Source: Solen grandis
Lineage: Eukaryota; Mollusca; Bivalvia; Adapedonta; Solenidae
Assembly (NCBI GenBank): GCA_021229015.1
Contig: CM037783.1
Location: forward strand, 23,502,052 to 23,566,051
Direction: 5' to 3'
DNA length: 64,000 nucleotides
Position 1 is the stretch's first letter; each line of letters begins with the position of its first letter. This document shows positions 1 through 10,974 of this stretch, one piece after another. A model generated the notes under the pieces. The model saw only the letters and a list, made by a program, of their open reading frames with translations. It made no database searches and was not told where the DNA came from. A program made the position numbers and the translations under genes.

Positions 1-1069
1 ATTATGACACAATTATGGCATCTTTTTTCCCATTTAGAAAATATGGATTTGCATCCAATAATCAAAGTTTACAAATTATTTTTACGTCTGTCTGTACATC
101 TAAAAAGAAACATATACTTGAGAATATACTTTCGTTTGCAACTGATTTCGTCAAATACGAATAGCAATGTGTACCTAGTCCCACCAATGAGCCGCTGTTG
201 GCGCGACATGCTATTTTATTTATTTATTTATTTATTTGTGTACTGGTTGTTACGCCGTAGGTAATAACGTCAAACCGAAAGTAGAACGGTATCACTATTT
301 ACGGGTACACAAATGTGGATTACTGTGTACCTATCAATCTGAATCAGTAACAGGGATGAAAATCAATTATCAGTTACATTCACAAATAATGCAGGATGGT
401 TTGAAAATTCACAACTTTGTGTATTATCAATTGACCTCGTTTTAACTTTATAGATCTGTTAATCCCATTGTAACATTGATTTATCATTTTATTAAGAATA
501 ATTATCATGAGCCCGCAAGTAAATCAAAATATGAAAAGATAAAATTGATATACATATACACTGAGAACTTATTCACACACACACACACACACATATATAC
601 TCTCCAAACGATTTTTAATTACAATCTCAGGCTCACATTTGAGTAAACTCAAATCCCTATTGAAACTAATGGGCTTTGTTTGAGCTTGGGTATGAAAATC
701 ATACTTAAGTACCATTTTTATTTCCGAGAACACGGATTCAGAGGAATGGACATTTTGACCGTGGATGTTCGACGATGTTGTATAATAGCGTCTAACCCTT
801 TAATATCAACAATGAAACTTATCTATATGGCAAATGGTGATCGTTTTTGTGTTTATTATGAGTAGGCTGTGAACAATTGATTTTAATGTTGATTTTGAAA
901 CACAAAGCATGATGAATAAGATGAATGAAATAGATTATACAGATCACGATATCCTATGTGTTATACTAAGATAATCATAATGCAAATATCAAGTCCCATT
1001 GGACATATTGTCATTATCAAAAAATTATGCAAAAACAAGCATATTATGTCATCTGATTTAAAGGGCACT
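1..1069. other. AT-rich intergenic stretch, no gene seen
   Basis: No conserved protein motif or splice-like exon was recognised on either strand. A short TTTA run (about 215-236) and a CA/TA microsatellite (about 575-598) are the only ordered sequences. Confidence 0.6.
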
Positions 1070-1260
1070 GTGGTCCTGTGGTAACATACTCGACGGCTGT
1101 GTGTTCAAACCTCGCTGGTAGCAAAGATTTTTCATGACCTTCCCAGACGCAAAGTAATGGTTGAACCCAGGATCCGTCGAGAGGGATTAGTATAAATTGT
1201 AAGAAATTGTTTCTCAATCGACGTAATAGAAATAAATTTCAAACTAACTACATGAACATG
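1070..1260 (+). repeat. tRNA-derived SINE-like copy (family a)
   Basis: A B-box-like stretch (GTGTTCAAACC, about 1102-1112) is followed by a tail that recurs at 26085-26262: TTTTTCATGRCYTTCC, a TATAARTTGTAAGAA block and a YCAATYGACRT-type end. Two copies sharing the same order of blocks show that this is a dispersed repeat. The tRNA origin rests only on the promoter-like box. Confidence 0.6.
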
Positions 1261-1645
1261 TGAAGAGTTTTAAAGTTAAAAAAGAATTATATCAGGTATA
1301 TAAAGACTTTAAAAAAAGAAAAAGAAAAAAAAAGAGAGTAAAATCATAAGAGCAATCAACATAACTACATTTTCATGAGATTGACCTCTGAACAAAGCAT
1401 TGATAAGTATTCTGAACGGTATAAGTTCATGTATAAGTAATGTATTTTTAGTCTCGTTTTCCTTCCCCCCTGCTCATTTAATTAGATTAATTGACAATTC
1501 AAATATGGATATTACGAAAAATAGGACCATTCATAACGTAATCATGTAAAACGAATATGTAAAGGGTTTAAGTACTTTATTTATATTTATTATTTATATT
1601 TTTTTAAATGTAATCACATTATGTTAGTAAAGGTGTATTTTTCCT

Positions 1646-1885
1646 TAACCCTTTCCCTCATATAGACTCATTTTGACTCACTCAATAGGTACCATATAAA
1701 GCCTGATCTGCAGAAAGCCAAACTCAAACCTTATCAAATTTAATTACAAAATCCTCATTTCCAGACCACTGAGGAGCAGCGAACAGCATAAAACCTGATC
1801 AGCCTGCGAGTTACTCGCAGGCTGATCTGGTTTTATGCTGTTCGCATAGGTCTTTTCATGGTGTCCTCTATGGGGGAAAGGGTTA
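1646..1885. mobile_element. Foldback element, copy 1 of 5
   Basis: The ends are inverted (TAACCCTTTCCCTCATATAG against CTCTATGGGGGAAAGGGTTA). The inner part is a hairpin with arms of about 33 bp and one mismatch (GCGAACAGCATAAAACC... and its complement) around 1776-1847. Other copies lie at 2839, 14099, 39929 and 63767. There is no coding capacity, so it is a non-autonomous foldback/MITE-type element. Confidence 0.85.
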
Positions 1886-1924
1886 AATATCAATTTAAAC
1901 AGTATAATATAACATTTGGTAAAT

Positions 1925-2145
1925 AGCTGGTTGAATGGTTAAAGCGTCCGCCCCGTCACCAGGGTTTCGTGGGTACGATCCTCGGTCGCGACATCTCCAG
2001 CGCTCAGCACATGAGGTTATTCCGTGACTGGGTGTAGTATCATGCCACTTGTCTACGGTTGATATCGCAACACTGTCTACCTCGTGGTAGACAAAAGTCC
2101 CCAAATGACTGACATACTGTCGGTGTGACAATAAACCCAGGCCAG
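1925..2145 (+). repeat. tRNA-derived SINE copy (family b)
   Basis: An A-box-like GGTTGAATGGTTAAAGCGTC and a B-box-like GTGGGTACGATCC are followed by a conserved tail. The tail has GTGACTGGGTGTAGTATCATGCC, a second half-palindrome and AAAGTCCCCAAATGACTGA. The same tail recurs at 20058, 34410, 46690, 54855 and elsewhere in this window. Confidence 0.75.
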
Positions 2146-2838
2146 TACATTTAGACAAACAACTCCTGTACAATATTGATCTATTTATAAGTATATGCAT
2201 GTCTAGTTACAATATATCAGCATGAAGATTTACCTTAGCTGTATCGAATACGGCTGGATAAAAGTACATTGTAATCATAATTCGAGCAACGTAGCGTAAC
2301 TCAATCCTCTTTCTCTTTTTTTTTGAATATTGGCAATGCAAAGGAAATGCGTTTAAAACATTCCATTTTAACGCAACTCATACATAATGTTGGGCTTTGT
2401 GTCACACTGATAATATGAAACAAACACGGGACAGCCACACTGTACATAGGTGTGGTACCTGGCCATATTTTTATTGTTGAGTTTGATTAAAATATCAATA
2501 CTTTGAGATGATGTTTTTTCTTTTCTTTTTTAATCATAACATCCTTTTTTAATAATAACATCCTTCGAACAGTCTAATCAAATCAGATTGAACTTTGCCA
2601 TAGGGTACGGAGGAAAGTATATAACACATTCTAGTTAAGAAATCTCTTTCCCTCCCTCTCTAAAAATAAATTCACAGGAAAAACTTGCCATATTCATTTG
2701 AAGTACTAGTTATCTTGAGCTAATTCTTAACCGTGTTTGATAATAAACCTGATTATTTTCCGAAAACTGCACGTGCTAGAAAAACATGCTGACAACGACT
2801 TGCGACAGTAAGGATAATTTGTTCCCGTTAGATTGAAG
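2146..2838. other. Intergenic stretch, no gene seen
   Basis: AT-rich sequence with T-rich runs. A short direct repeat (TAATMATAACATCCTT, about 2533-2563) is visible. No exon or known repeat family was recognised. Confidence 0.5.
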
Positions 2839-3080
2839 TTAAATCCTTTCCCTCATATAGACTCATTTTGACGCACTCAATAGGTACTACATAAAGCCTG
2901 ATCTGCAGAAAACCACAGTTAAACCTTACCAAATTTAATTATAAAGTCCTCATTTCCAGACCACTGAGGAGCAGCGAACAGCATAAAACCTGATCAGCCT
3001 GCGAGTTACTCTCAGGCTGATCTGGTTTTATGTTGTTCGCATAGGTCTTTTCATGGTTTCCTCTATGAGGGAAAGGGTTA
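2839..3080. mobile_element. Foldback element, copy 2 of 5
   Basis: Same family as 1646-1885: it begins with CCTTTCCCTCATATAGACTC and ends CTCTATGAGGGAAAGGGTTA. The inner hairpin has changed by one base in the loop-side arm (GAGTTACTCTCAGG), so its palindrome is slightly less perfect than in copies 1, 3, 4 and 5. Confidence 0.85.
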
Positions 3081-3462
3081 ACTCCACAATTCCAAATGTG
3101 CTCCGGATCGAAATTGATGTACTTCTCCTCTCCCTCTGTCTGTCTCTCTCTCTCTCTCAGCTCTATATTCTTTACCAGCAGTGTTTTCTTTATTGGATTT
3201 CAAGGAAGTGTGATTAGCACTCATTAGTCCACCAGTACATGTTAATGGATTTTCATCATAAGTTTCTTGGACCATAATAAATGATGTTAAGAATCACAAA
3301 AACATTATATTATAAACAAGGCTATACCTAACGCATGATATGTTAGACAATGGTATCTGTGACTTAAGTTATGATATTTTTGAACCCCTATTTTCAGCTT
3401 GGTGCCAAGCAAAGAAGACTAAACCTGACCATGTTATACAAAAATAATTGTTGACCCTGCTG

Positions 3463-3589
3463 CAATCTATAAATAGAGACTGTGACGTCACTAGCACCGG
3501 TGTTGACACATTGGACCCTGCTGGGATTGAACTTTTCAAGGCAGTTCAGTCTAAAAGCTAGTGACGTCACAGTCTCTGTTTATAGATTG
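3463..3589. mobile_element. 127-bp palindromic element with CRE-like sites
   Basis: Two 33-bp arms are inverted with a single mismatch, and 61 bp lie between them. Each arm holds the palindrome GTGACGTCAC (a CRE/ATF-type site) and a TATAAA-like stretch. No coding sequence is present. It is most simply a small foldback MITE; that the CRE-like sites function is not shown. Confidence 0.7.
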
Positions 3590-3602
3590 AAAGCTAGATC
3601 GA

Positions 3603-3642
3603 CCCCCCCCCCCCCTCTCTCTCTCTCTCTATATATATATAT
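3603..3642. repeat. Compound microsatellite C(n)-CT(n)-AT(n)
   Basis: Simple runs of C, then CT, then AT dinucleotides directly follow the palindromic element. Confidence 0.9.
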
Positions 3643-3958
3643 CCTTTGTTTTGCTTGATCTCTCCCTCTCTGCTCTATATTCTTCGTGAAGGAAGAGAAT
3701 CCATCACTCGATCGTGACAACCAAGTATATTACTTCAATTTGACCATATCATCCCATGTTTGCTTTATGATAACGTGTGATAAATATGCCATCAACCCTG
3801 GTCCTGCATGATGATCTCACCTGTGAAAATCCCACGTTGAAATTGCGGTTTGAATACTAGTATACTGGCCAGTAAGAAAGTGAAAGTAAATATCATAAAA
3901 TTTTCAGAAACTGTGGATTAGTCGTGTATTTCCGCCTATCTCAGGAATTTTCTGTATT

Positions 3959-3960
<2 letters not shown>

Positions 3961-3995
<35 letters not shown>
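3961..3995. repeat. AC microsatellite
   Basis: Sixteen or more uninterrupted AC units. The valine/cysteine-rich ORF read across it is an artefact of the repeat. Confidence 0.95.
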
Positions 3996-3997
<2 letters not shown>

Positions 3998-4172
3998 ATA
4001 ATGATTCGTATATCATATTTTAACCGTTCTGCATTCACCATTACTTTAACGACCATCAAAGCTAGCACCAGAGGGAGTGAATGCACCACTCCATAGCCCC
4101 AACGGACGCTTCCACGCCATTTCGCAAAATTTACTATAGCGTATTTTTTCTTACTACAGCGCATTTTTTCTT

Positions 4173-4226
4173 ATGGCTACCGCAGTTTCGGCTACCATTT
4201 TTGTGGTACATTTGGCGATACCAAGG
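4173..4226 (+). repeat. Partial copy of the GC-rich tandem-repeat unit
   Basis: The stretch GGCTACCATTTTTGTGG followed by a GGCGATACCAAGG block matches, in the same direction, the unit repeated at 6789-7310 on the other side of the MULE. This suggests that the transposon sits inside or beside an array of these units. Confidence 0.6.
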
Positions 4227-4233
4227 GTGTCTT

Positions 4234-6788
4234 CCCAACTGTCCCACTTTTATATAAAACAGTAAAAATCAAGGTGGGACAGTTGGGAATCATGCTTAAT
4301 TGGATAACAATAGACTGTCATGGATGAGTGACTATAGTCTTTACCTAAATGGATGGAATATTTCAGTGCAATTATTTGTCTTATTGTCTTATATTATTAA
4401 GAGCAATTTGCAATAGTATTTATGGTTAGTAATATATTGCATTAGTATTTATAATAAGTTATATGCTATTAGCAAAATTATTTATAATAAGTATTTATAA
4501 TACTTATTATGTTGAAATGAAGAAAACAAACTCTTTATGTTTTCATATATTTATTATTTTTATTTCATGTGAAAAAAAAAAAGGGCTATATTCGGATGTG
4601 GTACAATTTATTGTATTTTGTTTTAATTTGAAAACAAGCATTTCATTTAAACAACTGTGACATTCCACCCTACTGATCTGTTCTATACAGAGTTACTCGT
4701 CAAACCGAATCAAATGCGATGCACAATCGGCATACTCCATCACAGTGATTTCTTCAGCCATGTACTTGTGTTTCAGGGCAGACAGTCTCTGTTCAAGTTG
4801 TCGGTATTTCCTCCTCTTCTTTTCTCTCACTCCTCCGGCACTGTGCTGAAGAATTTTGATAGCATTGGCAGCTTCAATCCTTTGTATTGTTTCCAAGAAC
4901 TTGTAAATGTTCGGATGTGACTGTCTCATACTTTTCTTTAGTTTGTTGTGCCAGCCTTCCAAGTTGTTTGTTGTTCTTGGTCCTTCTGTCTCGAAATGGT
5001 TCCAGTTGTCCTTGTCTCCCTCAACCCAATGTTCAGTGACATAGTCTGTGAACCTTGAAACATCCACTGGAATCTCTGCATTTTCAGCATCCGTCAGTGC
5101 GACAAACCACACATCTTCAACATGTTGTATGGGGACTAGAGGCAGAACTGCAGCTCTTCTTCCTAGTTTCTTAAAGTCCTCATTCTCAGAATACAGTCCA
5201 ACTAAGCCAAGCTTCTGTATCTTCCGCCAAACACACTGTGTGTAATGAAAAAAACACCCTTTCACATTCACATTTGGAAACACTCTGCGAGCTGCCTGCT
5301 TGGTTGCTGCCTCAAAGTCTATCAGGAGTGTGTCTGGTCCCAGTTCCATTCCTATTTCCCTGCATTTCTGTTGAAGATGTTGAAAAAGTCTGCAGTAAAT
5401 CCTTTCACTTTTTCCAGGCAGAAGGGCAAACACTAACGGATACATGTGTCCATCAATATATCCATGGAGTGTGTAGACCTGGCTGAATATGTCTGGGCAC
5501 ACATAAAATGTTCCGTCTCCATATATGGTTGGGTTCTGTGCCAGATGCTGGAGATTTGTTCTTGTAGCAAAAATCAGCATCCTGTTGTCATTCTCTGCCT
5601 CATCAACCAGTAGGAACTGCTCACCAGTGTGCGTTTCAGTCCATTTTCCATCCAAATCTATGTCACTCCTGGACTTTGGTATCCCTGGTCTCAATGCACC
5701 TCTTTCCCTGTATAGAGATGACTTGGTGGAGGGGAAGGTTGGTAATCCTTTGCAGACTTGTTCTGCATCTTCGTCCCATTCTCTGTCTCTCAGACTGGAT
5801 ATGACTTCTTCATATATTGACGGAATCGGCGTGGTTTCTTCGCGTGCCCTCTTTCGCATGAGTTGATTTATTTCATGGCGCTTCAGTTCCATGTGTTCGG
5901 CTGCATGATTATGGGTATTGGTCACAGAAACTGGAATGTTGTCAGCTGTTGTGATTTTAGCAGAACAGGTTCGGACATGACAGACCCAGTACACCCTGTT
6001 GGTTTTCGGTTTTTGACCTGGTATCTGAATCCATTGTAAACCAGACTATCACCACCACGTTGGTTCTTGACAAACTGCACACTCACTTGTGCATTTGCCA
6101 TTTTAGCTTATAATTTCAGACGATGTTACTTAGTGAAATTTTACTATCAAATGAAGACATTTACATCAGAATGTAAATATATTGTATCTGATACAGTTCA
6201 GTTCATTAATGAGATATCACAGTTTGAAAGTCACAATAAATTGATAACCAAAAATGTTAATTACTTCAAATCAAATTGTTTACCTTAAGTAGTAAACTGC
6301 TAGATCAAAGGACTTGTTTGTATTTCTTAATCCAATCACTTAGCAATATATACAGGATAAATGGACTTTAGTTGGACCAATCAATTAACACAATTTAAAG
6401 AAAAAAGTAGCAGAGGTGATAATTATCTTAATAAGTTCAAATTATTTTTTATCTTTATCAATTCACATAAGCTTTAAAGCCAGAGATCAAAGGAATGCAT
6501 GTTTACACTATAAATTACAATTAATTTAGTAACCCTAATTAATGGACCTTAATAAACACATTTTAGAAAGAAATAATACAATATAACTAAAACATGAAAT
6601 TTTACCTCTTAAAATACAAAATCAAAAAAAAAATCAGAAACAAAATCAGATAATACAACTTCAATTCATTTTAATGTGTTGTAGTTTGAAATAGATTATA
6701 ATCCCTTATCAAAACACACCCAGCAAGGTGCTAAAAATCTTGAGTGGGACAGTTGGGAAACAAAATATCAAAAAGTGGGACAGTTGGG
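4234..6788 (-). mobile_element. MULE DNA transposon with 18-bp TIRs
   Basis: The left end starts CCCAACTGTCCCACTTTT and the right end is its exact reverse complement (6771-6788), giving an 18-bp perfect terminal inverted repeat around a 2,555-bp element. A second GTGGGACAGTTGGG lies just inside each end (4274-4287 and 6744-6757), so the motif occurs four times. The only gene inside is the FLYWCH/MULE transposase on the minus strand. I looked for the usual 8-10 bp target duplication: 4225-4233 and 6789-6797 do not match, so either the flank has diverged or the true ends lie slightly further out. The intact TIRs and almost open gene point to recent activity. Confidence 0.75.
4693..6101 (-). CDS. 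FLYWCH zinc finger / MULE transposase, one frameshift
   Basis: Predicted Mutator-like transposase of about 469 residues. The ATG at 6099-6101 has an in-frame TAA four codons upstream, supporting the start, and the stop is TAA at 4693-4695. The N-terminus carries a FLYWCH-type zinc finger (NGFRYQ, then YWVCHVRTCSAK, then the NTHNH histidines). The catalytic core has the DDE candidates in order: the D of YGDGTF, the D of LLIDFEAAT and the E of NNLEGWHNK, with the GCFFHYTQC cysteine/histidine stretch between. A basic coiled C-terminus follows. The reading frame is broken by one base at a run of four T (6003-6006, plus strand) inside the zinc finger; one more base there would join both halves. 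The open frame after the break starts at a GTG, not an ATG. It could be a true inactivating deletion or a homopolymer sequencing error. A domesticated gene is less likely because the transposon ends flank it. Confidence 0.85.
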
Positions 6789-7310
6789 CATAAACCATAC
6801 CAAGGTATACGATACCAACCAACGCACGAGGGCGTACTAGCTGTTTCGGCCACCAGGGGGGGCAGGCACACACCGGTATATGCACAGAAAGTGTCCCAGC
6901 GCAAATTTTGCGGGGCTACCGCGGTTACCATTTTTGTGGCACATATGGCGATACCAAGGTATACGATACCAACCAAGGCACGAGGGCGTACTAGATCTAG
7001 CTGTTTCGGTCGCCATTTTATTGGGGCACACACCGGTATATGCACAGAATGTGTCCTAGCGCAAATTTTGCGGGGCTATCGCGGCTACCATTTTTTGTGG
7101 CACCGATACGAAGGTGTACGAAGGTATACGATACCAACCAACGCACAAGGGCGTACTAGCTGTTTCGGTCGCCATTTTTGGGGGCACACACCGGTATATG
7201 CACAGAATGTGTCCAACGACAATGGGCCGCGATACCAACGAGGGTAGGGGTCCATCTGGTATACGATGGTATCGCGTTTATCGGGTATACTGGCGATACC
7301 AACCAACGAG
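6789..7310 (+). repeat. GC-rich tandem repeat, units of about 154-165 bp
   Basis: Unit starts marked by GTATACGATACCAACC occur at about 6805, 6959 and 7124. Each unit then has GCGTACTAG...CTGTTTCGG, CACACACCGGTATATGCAC and, in the first two, GCGCAAATTTTGCG followed by ACCATTTTTTGTGG. The third unit decays into other GATACCAACGAGGG pieces. Overlapping ORFs on both strands here are by-products of the repeat. It looks like a satellite-type array that the neighbouring MULE has entered. Confidence 0.75.
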
Positions 7311-7520
7311 GGTCACCCACCAGGCACGAAAAAACAGCTATTGCATGTCCCGCGGCTATTGCATGTAGAATGGGTCCCCCGGTTTCGTGTTTTCCTGCGC
7401 GGCGGGCGTCTGTTTTTGCGTGGTGGGCGTCTGTTTTTGCTCGGAGGGCGTGCATTGCTTCCAGGTTCCCTCAACTACTTTCCAGACGAGCACCGCAGCG
7501 AGGGAAATGTAGGTCCACTT
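7311..7520. repeat. Short GC-rich direct repeats
   Basis: GCTATTGCATGT occurs twice (about 7336-7366), and a GGGCGTCTGTTTTTGC unit occurs twice in a row (about 7404-7441). The stretch joins the tandem-repeat block to the GC-rich ORF and may belong to the same mobile unit. Confidence 0.5.
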
Positions 7521-8111
7521 CTAGGCTGTTTCCACTATCTTCGTATCCACCTGCACCTGCTCCTCTATTTCCCGTTGCTTCTTGTCTTCGCCAGCCAGCT
7601 CTTCCGCTATCTCTTCTGGCACTACGTGCCGCTTGCCGACAGCAACCAGCAGCTCGTCAAGAAAGGCGTCCTCGTTGGGGTGTGCCAACTGGACCAGCAT
7701 CTCCACCAGCAGGCTCATAGATTGTTTCGCGCAGGCCTCGAGTCGGCCCAGCCGCTCGTAGACGTCTTCGAAAGAGGGTCCTCCTCGCGGTGCGACTTGT
7801 GCCAATGGGCCGGGCTTCATTCCGCCCAGCCGTTCGTTGATAGAGGATCCGGCATTTCCTGCCGGCGGCACGACTGCAGTTTGCGCGGCAGGAACTGCCG
7901 TCTGTGGAACAATTTGCTGATCGGACTGTGGCACAGTTTGCGGATTGGGCAAAATTTGCGCGACAGGAACCTGTCGAATCGTCCAGCCAAATCTTGTAGA
8001 GCCTCGAGGACCCGATGCCATAGCGTTTTTTTCCTCGTGTGCCGACAGCCGGCCACGGAGGGAGCGGATTTCTTGGATTTGGTCCTGGGATAAATCTCGT
8101 CTAGGCGGCAT
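7521..8111 (-). CDS. GC-rich unidentified ORF, 196 residues
   Basis: An open frame from the ATG at 8109-8111 to TAG at 7521-7523. The product starts MPPRRDLSQDQIQEIRSLRG. It has a proline/glutamine/alanine-rich middle, then a predicted helix (FEDVYERLGRLEACAKQS) and an acidic, lysine/glutamate-rich C-terminus (about residues 165-190). This composition is protein-like, unlike the overlapping plus-strand frame (7266-8093), which reads as low-complexity leucine/arginine. The GC content is clearly above its surroundings. I do not recognise the family; an accessory or gag-like ORF of a mobile element is one possibility, given the tandem repeats next to it. No catalytic motif is visible. The frame stays open upstream to 8372, but that part looks non-coding. 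Confidence 0.4.
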   Translation of the reverse strand: MPPRRDLSQDQIQEIRSLRGRLSAHEEKNAMASGPRGSTRFGWTIRQVPVAQILPNPQTVPQSDQQIVPQTAVPAAQTAVVPPAGNAGSSINERLGGMKPGPLAQVAPRGGPSFEDVYERLGRLEACAKQSMSLLVEMLVQLAHPNEDAFLDELLVAVGKRHVVPEEIAEELAGEDKKQREIEEQVQVDTKIVETA

Positions 8112-10974
8112 GGCTATGCACACATTTTCCACGCCTCTAGTTGGTCTTGCAAGAGATGGGAGTGGGTAGGAATATTGGGCAAAATGGGAATACGCTATAG
8201 TAAGACTCATGGTGCCTCGGGCCGGAAGGGTGGTGGACCATCCCACAGTTACTACTACGCTGCATATCTTTCGCGTTCGCGCGCAGTGGGTATGGGTGCG
8301 CAAGCGACCTATAGTGAATATATTCCATGTCCCCTTTATTCCACCGTAGGAAAATGTTTTTCGATTGGTCATACAATGGCCTTAATCTGCTCTTGTCTAC
8401 GTTGTGATATACTGCTGCTGCAACTACTACTTCTCTCTCTATGATGTCCTTTTCGTTAAATTTTGTCCATTGGCATAGTTACTTTTCTCTTTTTACATAA
8501 TGCTCAACTGTCAATGAATAGTAGATAGAGAATAATAAATACGAATTGAGACAATGTCAATCATTATGAGAATATTTTTCGTGTATATGTTATTTCATGT
8601 TTATTATCACATCTCAGAAAATAAAACCAATAACAACATGTGTTTACATATTCTGTTGTTATTTGTGCATCACGTATCAGAAATATATACGTTTTGGCTT
8701 AATCGGTACAGAACAAATTTTACATTTGTGATTGTTTACAGCATACATAATGTTGTTCAGTTTATCCTTTCTGTCCACTTTAAGTCTCGAATTATGGCTG
8801 ATTTTAAATTACCCTTATTTATTCCTTTCATTTTGTTTAATAGATCAATCACTGAGATCAAGTCAGGTCTGTTCAATTTGCAGACTAGTTAGGAAGTCTT
8901 GAAGTGGTGCTATTTGGGTGCATTTTGTAATGAGATGATGACGCTATATGACTTGAATTAGTCAAAGATAACCTTAACTCTAAAAGTACGTACATTATAT
9001 TTATAATGAAACCAATGTAGTCAGATTTTTTATTTTATTTTTCAGGTGACGATATTATTTTGCTAGTGAGTTTTGAAGATTTCATTGGCATGTAATCTGA
9101 TTTGAATAACAATCAGAACCAATGGAATTGTAAGTACTAAAACAATAACAGTTATCACTGAAACTGTCACAGCATTCATGGAAATACTCTGTTCAAGATA
9201 TACTTTTACAGTGCTCCAGCTAGGATTTGAAAAGGGCTGGGTGGTGGTGCCTAAAAAGGCACTTTGAGGCGCGTAAAGCCGCATTGGGGGAAGATGTGTG
9301 TCGGTGGGGGGGGGCACCCCAAGAAAATTGTTTAAGTTCAAACCCTTGAGAAGCTATCTCCTGCATTTTCAATTTCAGACAAGAAATTTAATTTGTTTTA
9401 CAGCAGCTTTTGTACATTTCTTCCAGATTCAGACAGTTATGTAGATAAATGGTCCATTTATATCTTTTTAAACAGACAACATTTCAACATTTTTTTTATT
9501 TTTTTCTCAAATTAAGATGTTAAAATAGGCCTTTGCAAGAATGACTTATTTATGTGGAGATTTGAACAGTTGTTTTGAAATATTTGTGCAAAAGTTAAAA
9601 AAAAAAATCAAATTTGCATCAACGTTCTTTGATAACAAATCTTCATTTCAAGTTATCAATAAAAATAATACCAACAGAAAAAAATATGAACCTGGCATTT
9701 CAATTTCATTTAGCCTAAAGAACAATTAAATTGAGCATCCAAGACTCTTCCCTCAGAATATTGTGAAAATTCCCCATTTATTTCATATGTACATTAATTA
9801 ATTTATAATGCACACCATATTATAAGAGGTTTCATATTGATGACTATATTATTACATTATTATATGAAAAAGACATGGTAAATTCACCAAAAAGGACAGG
9901 TGTACATACAATTTGGAAGAAAAACATATTCTAAATTCTAATATTTTTCAGAAAATATAATTCTTTTTTTTTTTAACTTTTTTTTTTAAAATACTTACTA
10001 AAACATGAATGTATGTTTTCTAATTTAACAGGATTTTTACAATACAGAAATTAAAACTCTTTCAATTAAATCTTTTTTCATGAAAATTAAATTTAATTTA
10101 TTAATCTCCAAGACCATTCAGTTTCATCAACACCTTTTTTTAAATCAAAGTTATTAGATCTTTTATGATATACGTATAAATGTGAAAATTCATATTTTTT
10201 CCCAATAGATCTTATGATATATATATATTTTTTTAAATAATTTTTTTCGATCATATTTTGTAAGTACAAAGTCAGCCTTAATTTCAAATCATGGTGTAAA
10301 ATCAGCATTTAAAGTTTTTTTTATCAACCATTCATGTTTTAAAACACTACTAAATCTTTTTGACCTTTTTTATTGCTGTAAACAAGATTTATCAGTGCAT
10401 GTTTCTTCAACCATACCGTACCGGAAGTAAACAAAGTTATATTCAAGCATGTTTTTTACATGCTATTAAAACTGTCAGAGGCAGTTAAATTGAATATTAA
10501 TGATAAAGATTATGACAGCATGATAATCAAATTAGGCTATTTTTTTCGTATTGAAAAACAGTCCCGTAGAATCAACTTTTACTTTCACTTAGAAATTAAC
10601 ACGAGCTGTGAACATTATTAAAGGGTTGTAGATTTGTGTTCACTTATTTCCTCTACAATCATCAGCAATGGTAGCCATGATGACCTGTTGCTCAGAGCAA
10701 CGGAATCGCTATTCGATAGACACCCAGTTGTGTACTCTAACTTCCGGAGTTTTTGATTACCATGACAAGCGGCACATGCCGACAAAAGGGCACATGCTGG
10801 GCGTGACAAAAGGGCAGCTGGGCGCCGCGCCCGGCTATTTAAGGCTAGCTGGGGCACTGCTTTTAATAGCTTGCTAATCTCTTTCAAAGTTTAATATTGG
10901 ACTTAAAGCTATATGATGGTCTAACAAATTTTCGGGGTACTAACGAGATCGATCCATATTTGCATATTAAATAT
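8112..10974. other. Intergenic stretch, no gene seen
   Basis: Mostly AT-rich. 8170-8330 continues the higher-GC sequence upstream of the minus-strand ORF. A G-rich run lies at about 9290-9320 and a small GC-rich patch with GGCACATG repeats at 10760-10860. Nothing resembling an exon with splice sites was found, and short ORFs here lack recognisable motifs. Confidence 0.5.

Noticed and set aside
4657..5866. Plus-strand ORFs opposite the transposase
   Set aside because: Shadows of the minus-strand MULE gene; no motifs of their own.
6731..7455. Several overlapping ORFs on both strands
   Set aside because: They arise from the GC-rich tandem repeat, which lacks stops in many frames; the peptides repeat with the DNA unit.
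7266..8093. 275-codon plus-strand ORF
   Set aside because: It lies opposite the more protein-like minus-strand frame and reads as leucine/arginine-rich low complexity; it starts inside the tandem repeat.
4131..8203. Possible larger composite element: TTACTATAGCGTATT at 4131 and inverted at 8189-8203
   Set aside because: Only 15 bp match and the similarity stops at both sides; a match of this length is expected by chance in 64 kb.
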